From Paramecium pentaurelia (lineage: Eukaryota; Ciliophora; Oligohymenophorea; Peniculida; Parameciidae): DNA of 64,000 bases. Of this stretch, positions 13,820-25,976 are shown piece after piece (the stretch's first letter is position 1; each line of letters opens with the position of its first letter). The stretch is from assembly GCA_905183005.1 (NCBI GenBank), contig CAJJDO010000090.1:310001-374000 (forward strand). The letters are read 5' to 3'. Under the pieces are notes generated by a model. It worked only from the letters and a program-made list of their open reading frames with translations. It was not told where the DNA came from and made no database searches. The position numbers and the translations under genes are program-made.

Positions 13820-15070
13820 TTACTATAAATAAGGGTACTTCACTTTAGGAAATAAAATAAAGCTTATTACAAATTAGCTTAGCTCTATCATACAGATATT
13901 TATTCTCAAAAGATGTTGTTAAAATGTTCACTCAAATAAATAATTTTTATGAGATTCTATCCGATTAAGGAATAGTATTTTACTAATTTATTAGAACAAA
14001 AGAAAAATGTATAATAATTGTGGAGTTTAAGATAATACATAGAAAAATAGAATTTTTATAAAAATAAATTAATATTTAAAAAGATAATTAAATAAATCTA
14101 TTTTATACATAGTAATGAAGAAAATTTGAAGATGAATTGAGAAGTAATGCAAATACTTATCAATAAAAAAAGAAGAAGATAATAATCAAAAAACAAATAT
14201 TATTCAAAATTTCATTAAGCAGAATATGAAAAAATGTTTAGGGAGTTTGGTTAATTATTTTAATAAAAACATGGTAAAAAGAAAGCATATTATTCATAAG
14301 AAAAAAGGATATGATATAAAATTGGACTTAAAATTGAGTTTCAAAAATTTTGTTATTGGTGGTAAACATTAATTATATTATGGAAGATAGAAAATATGTA
14401 AAACTTGTAAGGGTAGTAGATGTGTTCCAGGTAAATAAGCATAAAAGGGTTTTTCATGTTGCGGATCAGGGTGGTTGTTTTATATAGAAAGAGAAAGTTC
14501 ATTTGAAGTAATATGTAATAATTGTGATGGATGGGAAAAGGTAGTTAGAGATCCTTACTATATATACTAAGGAAGTGGAATAGTTAAAAAAGAATATGAT
14601 ATTGAAATAGAATTAACAAAAGGAATATAAAATGGAACCATAATTAGATAAATTAGATATGGTCATGCAGTATATATATTTGTTAATAGTAGAGTTAATA
14701 CTCTGGAGAACCAAGAGATTTTTTGATTGAAGTTGAAGATGAAGTTGAAGAAGACAACACATTGAGGAGAGATGGAAATAATATCATAAGTGAATTAGAT
14801 TTGAGTGTAAGTGAGATGTTGTTGGGATGTAAAAAATAGATTCAAACTATTTGAGGAGTTTTAGAGGTTAGAGATTCATTAATATAGTAGATTTCTATTC
14901 CTTGAATATAATAACCTTGAACAAAGTTATAAATACCATATTATGGGATTTAATATGGGTGATCGCAATGGAAGAAGGGAGGCCATTTCGTAATTCTGAA
15001 CTTGGAGATTCCATAGCAACTGAATGAGAGAACAAAACAATTATATTATGAACTTTTAAAGCAATTATGA
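13820..15070 (+). pseudogene. Decayed DnaJ (Hsp40, zinc-finger type) gene
   Basis: Remains of a DnaJ gene in order. The J domain is at about 13835-13975: EIKQ, then AYYKLAQLYHTD in a second frame, then INNFYEILSD back in the first. The zinc-finger domain is at about 14395-14580, with CKTCKG, CCGSG and CNNCDG. The C-terminal substrate domain is at about 14580-15070 (GVLEVRDSLIQQ, GGHFVILNLEIPQQL). Two compensating single-base shifts break the J domain, near 13860 (extra A) and 13910 (missing A). TGA codons interrupt the C-terminal domain at 14852, 14902, 14917 and 14960, and two further compensating shifts surround 14960-14985. A 20-nt intron remnant (GTA...TAG) sits at about 14670-14689. The HPD triad reads HTD. 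It ends at TGA 15068-15070, 34 bp before the next gene. No intact reading is possible. Confidence 0.75.
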
Positions 15071-15104
15071 TTGGGAAATCCGTTTTTGTGTTATTAATAA
15101 TAAA

Positions 15105-16781
15105 ATGAAGTGGACACTGATTATAGTGGCTATTTGCATGTATTCATTGCATGCAAATTCAGATCTTGATACTGTCAAACAACTGTTGACAGATTTGAAA
15201 ACCAATGTGTAATTAGATATCGAAGCTTTGGATGCAGCTTGGGAATTACATAAGAAAAACAAGCAATCAATAATTGATGCCTTAAGTTTCTCAGCATCAG
15301 AATAAGGAAGTGAATGTGCAAAGAAAGATGAAGATGTTTAAAGCAAATAGAGGGATATCAAAATAACTAATGATTTTGTAGCTTGGATGTAAAAAAGATA
15401 GGGATTGAATTCTTAAAGATTAGGTGTTTTGGAAGTTAATAGGTATATAAATCATCTATCAATAGATGTTAAGCAAGCAACAATTATGTACATGATATCA
15501 AGAATTACAAAATTGCATTAGCATTAGTCAAATTTTTGAGAGAATAATTAGACAAACTTGATTCTAATGCAACACCTGCCTAAAAATAAGAATTTTTATA
15601 AAAAGTACACAAATTCGTGTAAATCTATCAAACAGGCAAACTCTTAACAATGGTTGAATAAATTTAAATGAACTCAGATGGTTCTTATGTATTACCAACA
15701 ATTGAAGGTGATGAATAAGATCTTAATGAATCTGCACTTACATAAACAAGAGGAAAAAGAAATGCTAACAAAGTGCTCCTTCAATAATAATAAACTACTG
15801 TCATAGCATCAGGTGATGAAGATGATAAGGCTGATAGTGCAGTTGTTCTTATTCCTAGTCAATGTGATGATTCTATTAATACAGTTATTGTTGTTTAAAA
15901 TGATGATGGTACAGGTGGAGATGATGATTTACATATTAAATTCACTAATGGAGGTTCAGGAGGTTAAGGAGGATCTTCAAAACCAAAACCATAACCCAAA
16001 CCATAACCAAAACCATAACCATAACCATAAGAAGAAGATGATGATACGGATGATACAGAAGAAGAGGCAGAAGCTGAAGAGGAAGTTTCAGAAGAAGAAG
16101 ATGGATAACATACAGATGAACCTACTGGAGAGGATGAATCTGAAGAAGATAATAAAACTGATGAACAACCTACTAATCCAACAAGTGAAGAAGGTACTCA
16201 TGATGATAATGGTAATGATGATAATGGAGATGATGATAATGGTAATGATGATAATAATAATGGAGATTCAAAATAAAATAATTAAGACAATAGCGGTTAA
16301 AAATAAACAGAAGAAGAGGAAGATTTAAGTGTATAATTATTATTTTAATATAATTTAGGATATCAGAAAAGTATTAGATGCAATTGAAAAACATTCTAAA
16401 AAATCATTAGATTTGGAATAAGAAGATGAAGTAAGAAGTTCTATGATCTATATTGATTTTAAATTACATATTGAATTAGAAAATCAATATTTTGATAAAC
16501 AAATTGCTGGAGAAAAAGAAAATCTAGTATTAATTTTTATTAATATTAGATCAAACTTACAAATCAATTAACTAGTAGAGTAGGAATTGCTAGATAATGT
16601 AATGCTAGACTTAAGTAAATCAGAATAGCTTATTAAGTTAGCTAAGATGTAATTATCAAATATATATTCTTAGGATTACAATGATTCCTATTAACATTAC
16701 TTGGAACTTAGAAAACAAAAGGAAGAGGAACTAGCAACCTTTGATGACATATATAGAATTTATACCTCTTAGGTTGTTTGA
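15105..16781 (+). CDS. Secreted coiled-coil protein with acidic repeat centre
   Basis: A 525-residue protein. A signal peptide (MKWTLIIVAICMYSLHA) precedes two helical coiled-coil arms, about residues 20-190 and 400-525, that flank a low-complexity centre of PKPQ repeats, Glu/Asp runs and (DDNGN) repeats. A signal sequence plus paired coiled-coil arms and a conserved-looking C-terminal helix pair (DDYNDSYQHYLELRKQ) is the plan of ciliate secretory-granule matrix proteins (Paramecium TMP, Tetrahymena Grl). I infer that kinship; the sequence is too divergent to prove it. The highly acidic centre could bind calcium. Introns are 15443-15465, 16331-16358, 16527-16549 and 16649-16673; the spliced frame is 526 codons. 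Confidence 0.75.
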
Positions 16782-17123
16782 ATTTTACACCATAAATCAT
16801 AAAATTATTCAAATTTTATAATTATAAATAGTAATCTTAAACTTGATAATAAATAATAGATTTATAATGAGTATTAGTCTTTAAGTTTCCAATTAACATC
16901 TAAAAGTATTTATAGTAAATTATTATTTACTATAATAATTTATTAGATTAATATTCTGACTTAAATATCTTGACTCATTAGTTAAATTTTATACTTTTTT
17001 GATTAATAAAAACTAGTTCTATAGAAAGAATACTAGTCTCTATTATAAAATTTGATATCATTGAAATAGATTTTAGTATTATAAACAGCATCATTCATAT
17101 TGATTTACAATAATAATTTTATA
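16782..17123. other. Intergenic region
   Basis: About 340 bp of AT-rich sequence between two genes on the plus strand. I see no ORF with coding character, RNA gene or repeat. It should contain the 3' signal of the upstream gene and the promoter of the SHIPPO gene. Confidence 0.5.
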
Positions 17124-18104
17124 ATGTCAATAACTGTTTCGACATGCCAATAGATTTGCCAATCACCATTAAACCTTAGTCCTTCAAAGAATTTATGGAC
17201 TTTCTCCAAATCAGAGAGATTTGGCAAATTAGCCAATCCAACATTGTAATAAATTCTGATCACAATTTTAGTTGCTAATAAGCATTTTACAATCTTCCCA
17301 CAATGATAGAAAAAAGATCAGCAGGAATTGGCAAAGGCAATAAGTATATAATAGTAGTAAATAAAAGGATTGATTTCACTAAAGTAGTTGTTCCAAGTCC
17401 ATCTCCTTAATAATATGATTTAGGCAGTGATGTTTAAAATAATCTGAAAAAGAATAAAGGATATAAATTTGGTGTGAGTAGAGATAAAATGGCTAGTACA
17501 GGCATTCTTGGTACCTTAAATCTCAAGACTCCAGGTTTTAACTCATCAATTAAACCTTATAGCTCCTGGAACTTATGATTTAGGATCAACATTAAGTGAT
17601 ATTAGATATACAATGAGACCTAAACCATAAAAGAGCTCATTAATCTCTAATGCTAAAGTTCCAGGACCAGGATAATACGAATCATTACCAGCTATCCATG
17701 AAAAAGGAAGATATCCAATATCAAAATATAGTAATTCATGTGCTACTTTATTCAATCCAAAATCATCAAAAAGATTTACCACTGATTATTGTAAGAATTA
17801 GTCCCTTTCTTATGTTATTAGCTACTAAAGTACCTGGTCCAGGATAATATGGACTTGATAAGACAGGAATCTAATAAGTATAATATTTCAATAAATATAC
17901 AGGATGGCAGATATTTTGTATCCAAATTCCATGATTCTAATGTTAGAAGCTTTCCAAAAGAAGCAAGAAGAACAGGATCTAATGAAAAATGTAAATAATT
18001 CATTATATTTAGATTAAACACCTGCTCCTGGAAACTATAGATTGCCATCTGAATTTGGTTATTATGAGGCCAGCAAAAGTGTTGGACACACTGAACCCAA
18101 ATGA
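17124..18104 (+). CDS. SHIPPO-repeat (ODF3/STPG-type) protein
   Basis: A 274-residue protein built of short PGPGxY-type repeats: PSPSPQQYDLG, TPAPGTYDLG, KVPGPGQYESLPA, KVPGPGQYGLDK and TPAPGNYRLPS, separated by stretches ending in Phe/Tyr-rich turns. This is the SHIPPO/STPG family, whose members bind axonemal or cortical microtubules, including the lumen of doublets. Six introns were deduced: 17246-17271, 17344-17367, 17535-17562, 17791-17821, 17878-17902 and 17991-18012 (22-31 nt), leaving exactly 275 codons. The 24-nt intron 17344-17367 is a multiple of three without TGA, so its retention would be silent for the frame. A second SHIPPO gene lies at 57.1 kb. Confidence 0.85.
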
Positions 18105-18272
18105 AAAATAATATTATTACAATTAACATCAAAATAGATTTCATATCTATTATATAAATAAGTATAAAAAAAAGAGTTATCTTTGAAATACTATTAATTT
18201 CAATATATTAAATTTTATCCTTATGATTAATTCTATAATTAATTAAATTGTTTATAATTATATAATTTATAA

Positions 18273-18841
18273 ATGATTCAAATAATGGGCTAAGGGGATA
18301 ATTCTACATTAAAATTGAGAGATGAGATCAAAAATATCTCTGCTTTTTATATTTATTAATTTTGGAAGAAGTATAAAATCAGAAAAACTTTAAAAAATAC
18401 TATAAAAGCTTTTTAAAAGACCATGAATGAATTTAAATTAACTTAAACACCTTTAGTTGTATATTACTCTTCTTTGGCTCCAAATATTTAGACAAGATAG
18501 GATCAACTAAATCTCTTTAATATGTTAAAATTGAAAAAAATAGAATACAAAGAATTTGATCTTGTTGATAATAAAATGGTACAAGGTTGGGTGAAATAAC
18601 TATTAAATAAATATAAATTACCATTCATCACCATCAATAATATCTTTATTGGAGGATATGAAGACTTTTATAGTTTATTTGAATAGGGGGGCTTTTTACA
18701 GCGCATAATCAACAAAGGTAGAAATATATTATAGTATTAATAGACTATGAAATGCAGTGTATAAATTGCAATGAACAAAGAAGAGGAGGAGATAGGTGCC
18801 TTAAATGTAAATGGCCTTACGAATTCTTCAAAAAAGAATGA
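18273..18841 (+). CDS. GRXCR-like glutaredoxin-fold protein
   Basis: A 180-residue protein. The N-terminal 55 residues include an IQ-like basic helix. A glutaredoxin fold follows (LVVYYSSLAPN, EYKEFDLVDNKM, LPFITINNIFIGGYEDF), then a C-terminal Cys cluster (CINC and CLKC). The usual CxxC redox site is absent: the place reads YSSLAPN. Loss of the active-site cysteines together with a Cys-rich tail is the signature of the GRXCR proteins, which in animals act in stereocilia and cilia rather than in redox chemistry. One intron, 18718-18743, leaves 181 codons. A later Met is possible as the start, since the first 50 residues are not conserved. Confidence 0.78.
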
Positions 18842-18858
18842 GTTATATAATATAAATA

Positions 18859-20527
18859 ATGAATTTCAGTCTCCCAGATGCTCTCAATTTAATAAAGGAA
18901 GGTAGAGCCAATGAAGCTGTTGATCAATTAAATAGATTTATTGAATGTTTACAACCTTTAAGTCCCTAGACATAACTTTTGGGACAATAGCTTGGAATAG
19001 ATTTAGATTTTTTTAGAATTGTTAAATTCTCAGATTTTTATGATCCTGATCCATAAGTGTAGGCTTTACGCTTTAAATATTATGCTTATAAAATTGCAAG
19101 TAAATATAGATTAATATAATAGAGTGGGGTTATTAAATAATCTAATAAAAGAGGAAAGCAAAAAGAAGACATGATATAATTGATAAATCAGAATAGTTTG
19201 GTATATAGAATGAGATTGGACGTACTTTTGGAGTGGATGGTGAATCAAAACAATTTGCTGAATCAAGAATTTAAATAATGTCTGACAAATTATAGAAGAA
19301 AAAATAAATATATCAGAAATAATTATTATTTCAATTAGATATAGAGAAGAGAAGAAATGATTATAAATAATAATAAGATGATAAAATAGAAAAAGTTAGA
19401 AAAGCTTTAAAAACAGATTATGATAATAAAATTTAACCAGTTAAAGAACATTTAGAGATTGTAAATGAAAAATTAAAAAATAATCACAAAATGAAGAAGA
19501 AATAAGAAGATGAATTGATTAATAAAAGAAGTGAATTATTAAAAAATGCTTCATTAATGTATATTAATAAATTATATCTTAGTGATGAGAAAATAAATAA
19601 ACTAGAAGAAATGAGAAGAAATTAAATAGAACATATGAAAAATGCAAGATAAATGAAAAAATAAAGATAACATTCATTTTAAGAAAAATAAAATTAATAA
19701 TATGAAGAATATCTTGAAAAAATGAAATAGAAATTATAATAAAGACGTATTAATATAATATATATATATATAATAGGTATTGTTGATATTCATTTTGAAT
19801 CCCATAAAGATTTTGGTAAAAGATAAGTGTCAGATGATTTTGAAAAAAATTTAGAAAATGTAATAAATAAATACTAAAAATAATAACCAATTATAAATAA
19901 TTTATTAGCAAAACAAATAGAGTAGATTTAAACTAAAAAATCTATTGATAATGAAAAATAAAAAAAAGTTAAATAGAATTTACAATTAGATCATTCTAAT
20001 AAAATAGAATCTCGTAATGTTGATGAAGTTATTATAAGAAAAGAAAAAAGATTATAAGAAGAAACAATTTTACGAAAAGAAACTTATTAATAAAGAGTTC
20101 TTAATTTTCTATAGAATCGTTAATAATTATAAAGATTATAATCATAATAAATTGATAGATATAATGCTTTTTTTTCTAGATAAACAACAAGATTAAAGAA
20201 TATGAGAACAACTAATGAATAAATGAAATCTACTGTCAAGTATATTTATTTATTATATTAAATAGTTTTGCATTAATGTAAGCTAATAAAATAGAAGAAT
20301 AAACAGCATTAAAAATGTCAAGAGCAATTTAATTAATTAATGATCCTGATTTATAAATGTAATTCAAACCAAATGAAAAATTAACAACTTAATAAAAAAT
20401 AGCTAAAAAAAAGTAAGAGGAAATGTAATCTTTATTAAAATCATTTGTAACAAGTGAAGTTGATTTATTAAGATTTTCTAAATCCGTTACAGAAGTTAAA
20501 AATGATGAAAATTAATAATAAAAATGA
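18859..20527 (+). CDS. Coiled-coil protein, function unknown
   Basis: A 529-residue protein starting 17 bp after the previous stop. Its first 95 residues (NFSLPDALNLIKEG, EAVDQLNRFIECLQPL) look like a compact helical domain. The rest is strongly charged coiled coil rich in K, E and Q, ending with a Q/K tail. No family was recognised; the overall shape fits a cytoskeletal or ciliary structural protein. Introns are 19129-19151 (starting GTT, which is unusual), 19747-19776 and 20240-20265, which leave exactly 530 codons. The first intron is the least certain. Without it the gene would split into a short 5' frame and a coiled-coil gene starting near 19278. It converges with the next gene, 15 bp away. 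Confidence 0.7.
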
Positions 20528-20542
20528 TATTATTTTATATTA

Positions 20543-21081
20543 TCATTGTTCTATTATGATGTATTCTGCTTTTTTTATTTTCTATTTCAAACAAAATAAA
20601 CAACCTCCTATTAATAAGAAAAATGTCAGAATGGGTATTATGATAATAGCTGTCAATTCAGGATTTTAAATTGAAAACCACTAATTTAAATATTTATTTA
20701 CTTCTTTCGTTCAGGACAGCAGCAATGTTCTGAATTATCAAATGTTACATTAAGTGTGCAATAATAAGGGGATTTATCATCTACTTTTTTATCCTTATCA
20801 ATAGTTGAATTTCCATCATCTCTCTCTTTATTAAAAAAATTCTCGTCATCTACAATATCATTACAAGTTAATTTGACTAAAAAGTAATATTAAGATTCAT
20901 CGACTTTTGAGTTTAAAACTGGATCTCCATTTTCAAATTATCTGCATGATTTACTAATTGAAAATTTTTATCCTTTTGAATTTTTGTATTCTAATCCATT
21001 CTTAGTTATTTATTAGCCTAATGTTTATATTACTTATTAACTGTTGACTAAAATAAATAGCAAATTAACAATGATAATCAT
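20543..21081 (-). CDS. Small type I membrane protein
   Basis: A 169-residue protein with a signal peptide (MIIIVNLLFILVNSQQ), an acidic ectodomain with paired cysteines (KLTCND, YYCTLNVTF, EHCCCPE) and one transmembrane helix (AIIIIPILTFFLLIGGCLF) near the C-terminus with a short basic tail. One intron of 29 nt, spanning about 20649-20677 and starting GTTTTC, joins the ectodomain to the helix; without it the frame ends at a TGA before the helix. The spliced frame is 170 codons. No family recognised. Confidence 0.72.
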
Positions 21082-21120
21082 TTTTAATATTAAATATTAT
21101 ATTAATTTTATATATAAATA

Positions 21121-23218
21121 TCATTACTATTATTTTTATTATTCTAAATATTAAGTATATAACTTATTCTATTTTTCCCATAACTCTTAAACAACCTTTT
21201 TTTATTTTTTAGATAATTCATTTCCATCTTTATCTTTAATAGGAAGGCCACTTTCATCAAATTCTAAATATTTATCTGTTTGTTAAGAAAAGAATTCTTT
21301 TGGACTTAATTTTGCTTTTTCAAGTTTCTCTAATTCTTCTTTTTTTCTCTATTATTCTTTTTATTAAAGTAGAATCTATTGTTATAATTTTTCCAATTTC
21401 AATTCTTAAATATCATATTATTTCCAAATAGAAGACTTAATTATAATAATAAATAAAATACTTAATCTTTGTCTTCTATTTTAATCCCTAAATCGAATAA
21501 TTGTTAATCTCTTAATTTATCACATATCTAAAATATTTATTATTTATTTTTATTTTGAGATGCAATCAATACTTCTTATTAAAATTGGTTAATTGCATCT
21601 ACTAAGTAGTTTGAAATATTTTTCTCATATTATATTTACTTTTAAGTAACTGCATTTATAATAGATTCAAAATCATTATTTTTAGCTGCCACCTTTACTT
21701 TATCTCTTATTGAGCAAACCTATTCCATCAAAGGTTAAATATCTATTTAATTTGATAATAATGTTTAGTAATTAATTCCCAAAAGCTAAAAAATATAATA
21801 AAATAATTTACTCCAAAAATAAAGTTGACATAATTAATAACACTATTAATAAGTGGTGCTCTGACATTTTTAGATGCAATCTAAATATTAACCTAATTTA
21901 TTAATTTATCTGTGGCATCTACAACTGTAGGAAAATCAAAATTGTTTATTAATGCTTAATGAATGATCTGCTTAGTAGATCTAAGTAAAGCACTTAATTA
22001 GAAATCATTTTCTGTCCACTTTTAAGCATCAGTTACTTAGGATTCTCTAAGATAGATTTTTGTATTTTAAAAAAATTCTTAATAAGATTTATCCTTTGCA
22101 ATTGCCTATTCCATTTGTTCTTCTGAATAATTTTAAGGAGCATCATATTAATGAATTGCAAAGTTCAAACGAACTTATCTTGGAGTATATCTCTTGAGAA
22201 CCTCTTCAATGGTCATAAAATTTTTGAGGGATTTTGACATTTTTCTATCAGCAATGTTTAAATGTCCAAGATGTATAAAATAATTGATCCATTATTCACA
22301 ATTAAAACATGCTTCAGCTTATGCCAAAGAATTATCATGATGTGGGAATAATAAATCAATACCTCCAGCATGTAGATCAATAGGATTTCCTAAAATAGCA
22401 CTAGCCATAACAGAACATTCAATATGCCATCCAGGTCTACCTTCTCCCCAAGGACTTTACCATTTAGGTTCTTCAGGTTTACTTGATTTCCATAATGCAA
22501 AATCATATGGACTTTTCTTTTCAGATTACTTATTTAATTAGGATTCACCTTCTCCTTCTTATAGTAATTCAGCATTCACTTCTGGTCTCATCTTTGGATA
22601 AGTATGCTATTTAAAAAAATAAAATTATAATTTTATACTCCATCAGCTATATATTTTTAAACATCAAAGTAAACACTACCGTTACTTTCATAAGCATATC
22701 CATTAGAAATGATTTTTTAAATGAAGGTAACAATCTCTGGTACATAATCACTGACTCTAGTAATAACATCAGGTAGTTCTATATTAAGAGCTTCCATTGC
22801 ATCAAAGAAATCTTTTTCCCATATTTTTGTAAATTCAAGAAAATCTTGTTTAGCAGCATTGGCTCCTGTAATAATCTTATCATCTATATCTGTAATATTC
22901 ATAACACTCAGCAAATCATAGTGAAAATAATCTCTCAATGTTCTTCTTATTACATCAATACCTAAATAGGTTCTTGTTAGATAATTGATTACTAATACCT
23001 TGCATGACCCAAATGAGAATTACTATATACAGTTGGACCACAATAATAGAAACTTTAAGTTATTATTGATAATACTTCACTTGTCTACCATTAATTGGTA
23101 TAAATGGTATTAATTCTGAACCTTTTAAAGAGTTTGCTAGTTTTAATCCAGTAATATAAGAATCTTCTTTGACTTATGGTACTTTGTAATGCCCGAATGG
23201 TAATTTAGTTTGTTGCAT
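21121..23218 (-). CDS. CARS: Cysteinyl-tRNA synthetase
   Basis: A 654-residue class I tRNA synthetase that charges tRNA-Cys. The HIGH-type motif is HLGH in [17 protein letters not shown]. The zinc ligands are the Cys of YYCGPTVY, the Cys of [10 protein letters not shown], and residues in [14 protein letters not shown]. The KMSKS signature is [11 protein letters not shown]. The long N- and C-terminal extensions, including a basic C-terminal region, are typical of eukaryotic cytosolic CysRS. Introns are 23053-23075, 22973-22998, 22607-22638, 21786-21811 and 21436-21461 (23-32 nt), leaving exactly 655 codons. ATG 23218 opens the conserved frame; an upstream ATG-containing frame does not join it. 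Identity is secure. Confidence 0.95.
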
Positions 23219-23482
23219 AAAAATATTAATGGATCTTGATACAAACTTTATCATTTATGAAGTTAAAATTACCTAAACTTTAATAGAATTCAATGGGTGA
23301 CATATGTTCAAATAAGTGCATCATTTCAATAATATTAAATCTAATAAATTTTGTCATAATTAATTATTAGTACGAATTAAAACAACTGTTTAATAAGTCA
23401 TATATTGTAACAAATATATAAATTAAATCGTAAATTAATTTAATGACAGAAAATTGCAAATAATTATTATTTATCAATCAAT

Positions 23483-24453
23483 ATGATGAGTGTGGAACTT
23501 TTAGTAATTCATTAAGATGGAGAATAATTTTAAAACTAAGCTTAGAACAAGTCTATTATTCCTTCTAAATTTGATTTAGCCTTAAGAGAGGCTAACATAA
23601 TTTGTCTATGCATTTGTTGCTATTATACCTTTAAACTTCTTTTTACCTTGGTATATCATAAAGAAATTGAAGACAAATCATAGGAATATTTTATAATAAT
23701 CACTTTTTTATATGATGTTATTGCATTTACACTATTTGCAATATTACAGTATATTTAATTTAAATATATAGCGCTCTCACCGATAATCTGAAATTCTCTG
23801 AACTTAGCGAGTATGATTAATAGATCAATTTATTTGAATTGAATCATTGCCTCACTTGCTTAACCATTCAAGAACTTGTTTCCATATATAAACCTCTTAA
23901 TGGATGTATGATAATCTACACTCTATAACAAAAGTCCTTTTCCAAATGTCTTGTTGTTCTAAAATTACTTAATTATTTAAGTACATACTTAGCTATCAAC
24001 AATTACAATCTTCTATTTGAAAGAACTAATCCTCTTATTAAACTCTAATTTATATTACTAATCCTTAGTTGGATATTATAAATTATAATAAGTGTTTTGC
24101 TTATATTTATTTATTTTATCTATTCAATAAAAAAAAAAGAACTTCATTTTCATTACAAAGGGAAAATTATAGACAAAATGTTATTTATGATTAAGGAAAT
24201 ATCCTATTAGGAAAAATTTTAGAACACCAAATAAGACAATTTAATCATATGGTATTTATTAAATATAGTCAGCCCTATTTGTTATCAAGAAATTAATGAA
24301 AATGATACAATTATTTAATTGCCTTGTCATTTGAATCATTATTTCCATTCTTAATGTTGTAAGCAATGGTTAATGAAAGATCTTCGTTGTCCATTATGTA
24401 GACATGAATTAGATTCTAATAATTCGAATAAAGTATACTCAGATTACTTATGA
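23483..24453 (+). CDS. Membrane protein with C-terminal RING-H2-like finger
   Basis: A 315-residue protein. Several hydrophobic segments (ANIICLCICCYYTFKLLF, IITFLYDVIAFTLFAIL, LQFILLILSWILQ/IIISVLLIFIYFI) are followed by a RING-H2-type finger with PICYQEI, LPCHLNHYFHSQC and CPLC. It is probably a membrane-bound E3 ubiquitin ligase. The first zinc ligand of the usual CxxC is replaced: the site reads SPIC. One intron, 23749-23771, leaves 316 codons. Start is the first of two adjacent Met codons. It converges with the pseudokinase gene, 28 bp away. Confidence 0.78.
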
Positions 24454-24481
24454 AATTTATATATATATCTTATATGATTTA

Positions 24482-25976
24482 TCACTTAATGAAATATTCT
24501 TAATTTATTTCAGTAATTTATTCTTAAATCTATTAGATACTAGCCAATTAAAAAAATCTTATTTCAATATCATTTAAACATAATTTTTATTTTCCAACAA
24601 CTTTCTTGAGTGTTTTAAAATGAACTTCCTTATTTTTTATTACTTAATTTAAAATTATAGTCATAAGTATTCTCAACTATATTTGAGAATTCTCTAATTT
24701 TTCTTAGGGGTCTTTACAATTTTAAGCATTTTTCTCGTAATATCGATACACATCTAAAACATATTTACGAAATGCCAATTTTATATCATCAAATTCATTC
24801 TCAAAAATATCCTACAATTAATAATATTTGTATTACCATTTGAAAATGTTTTTCAGTATCTTTCTTTTTTTTAGTTTAATTTTTAATATTTTCTAAATTA
24901 TGATCTGTATTGAAAAATGATTTTCCATTCATAATTTAATCTTTTAATACTCTCCTTAAGGTGAAACATTAATCTCCAGAAAATTCAGTTTACAAATATT
25001 TTTCAAATTTACACATTACAATCAAAATTGTTTTATCAACAATAAAATTTAACTAATCTAAATATGTCTATTCTTCTTGATATTAATACTTATCTTTAAT
25101 GATCTTTTTTAAATTTTATAACAAATAAATTCTATATAATTCGTTATGTAATTATTCCCAAATAATTTAGTTTTCATTTATTTATTTATTATAATATAAT
25201 AAGTAACTCATATCCTCTTAAATTACTTAATCTTCTGGTTCAAATTAAATTATTTTAATTGAACAATAAGCATACTATTCTCTCTCTATGATGATTTAAT
25301 CAAGTATTTTACAATTATCTTAATAACTATTTATGTAAAATTTATATATATCCTCAGGCAAGTTTGATTTAAAATATTCTGCTATTTACCATAATTAAAT
25401 TCTTTTATTTTCTGAATCTAGCATTTTTGCAGTTAACTCTTTTAATTCTTATGATACTGGAGGACATATCAAAGTCTCTAAATAGTTCGAATTAATTTTT
25501 GGCTAACATGTTATCAAACAATAAGCTACTTATCCTAAAAGAAGAGTATCTAATGAATGATCATAATTTTTAAGCGTTTAACAAACTTCTGGATAAAACC
25601 CAAAATTCATCATAGATATATTATTTCCATCCCACATTATATTCTCAATATTAAAGCATCTACCCAGGATCTTATTACGATAGAGTTTAGCTAATCCTTC
25701 AAGAATTTAAATTAATATAGTCTATATGATTTTCTCTGGAAGAAAATCATTTTCTTAAATTAGCTTCTCTAAAACTTGTCCTTAAGGATAATTCACAAGA
25801 AAGCTTTAATCATTTACTTTTTCTACTACTTTTCTAAAATATATTCCTTCCACTTTCAAATCGTTTACTAAATACTTATTTTATGATTCAGCACAGTAGT
25901 TAATCAACTGTTAATTATCCTTTAAAATGATTTTAATATTATATCCATCACACCTTAATTTTAATTGTTCTAACAT
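24482..25976 (-). CDS. Kinase-fold protein lacking catalytic motifs (pseudokinase)
   Basis: A 489-residue protein. The first 280 residues follow the kinase fold: IIQTILIQILEGLAKLY (helix E), then a catalytic-loop equivalent GRCFNIENIMW, then MMNFGF where DFG should be, and helices matching the C-lobe (ELTAKMLDSENKRIQ). The HRD Asp and the DFG Asp are both replaced and no glycine loop is visible, so catalysis is unlikely. The C-terminal 200 residues are helical and charged, without a recognised domain. One intron, 24812-24836, leaves 490 codons. It may act as a scaffold or as a regulator of an active kinase; that is inference. Confidence 0.72.

Noticed and set aside
15813..16328. 171-residue Met/Lys-rich plus-strand ORF
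   Set aside because: Shadow frame of the acidic, repetitive centre of the secreted coiled-coil gene.
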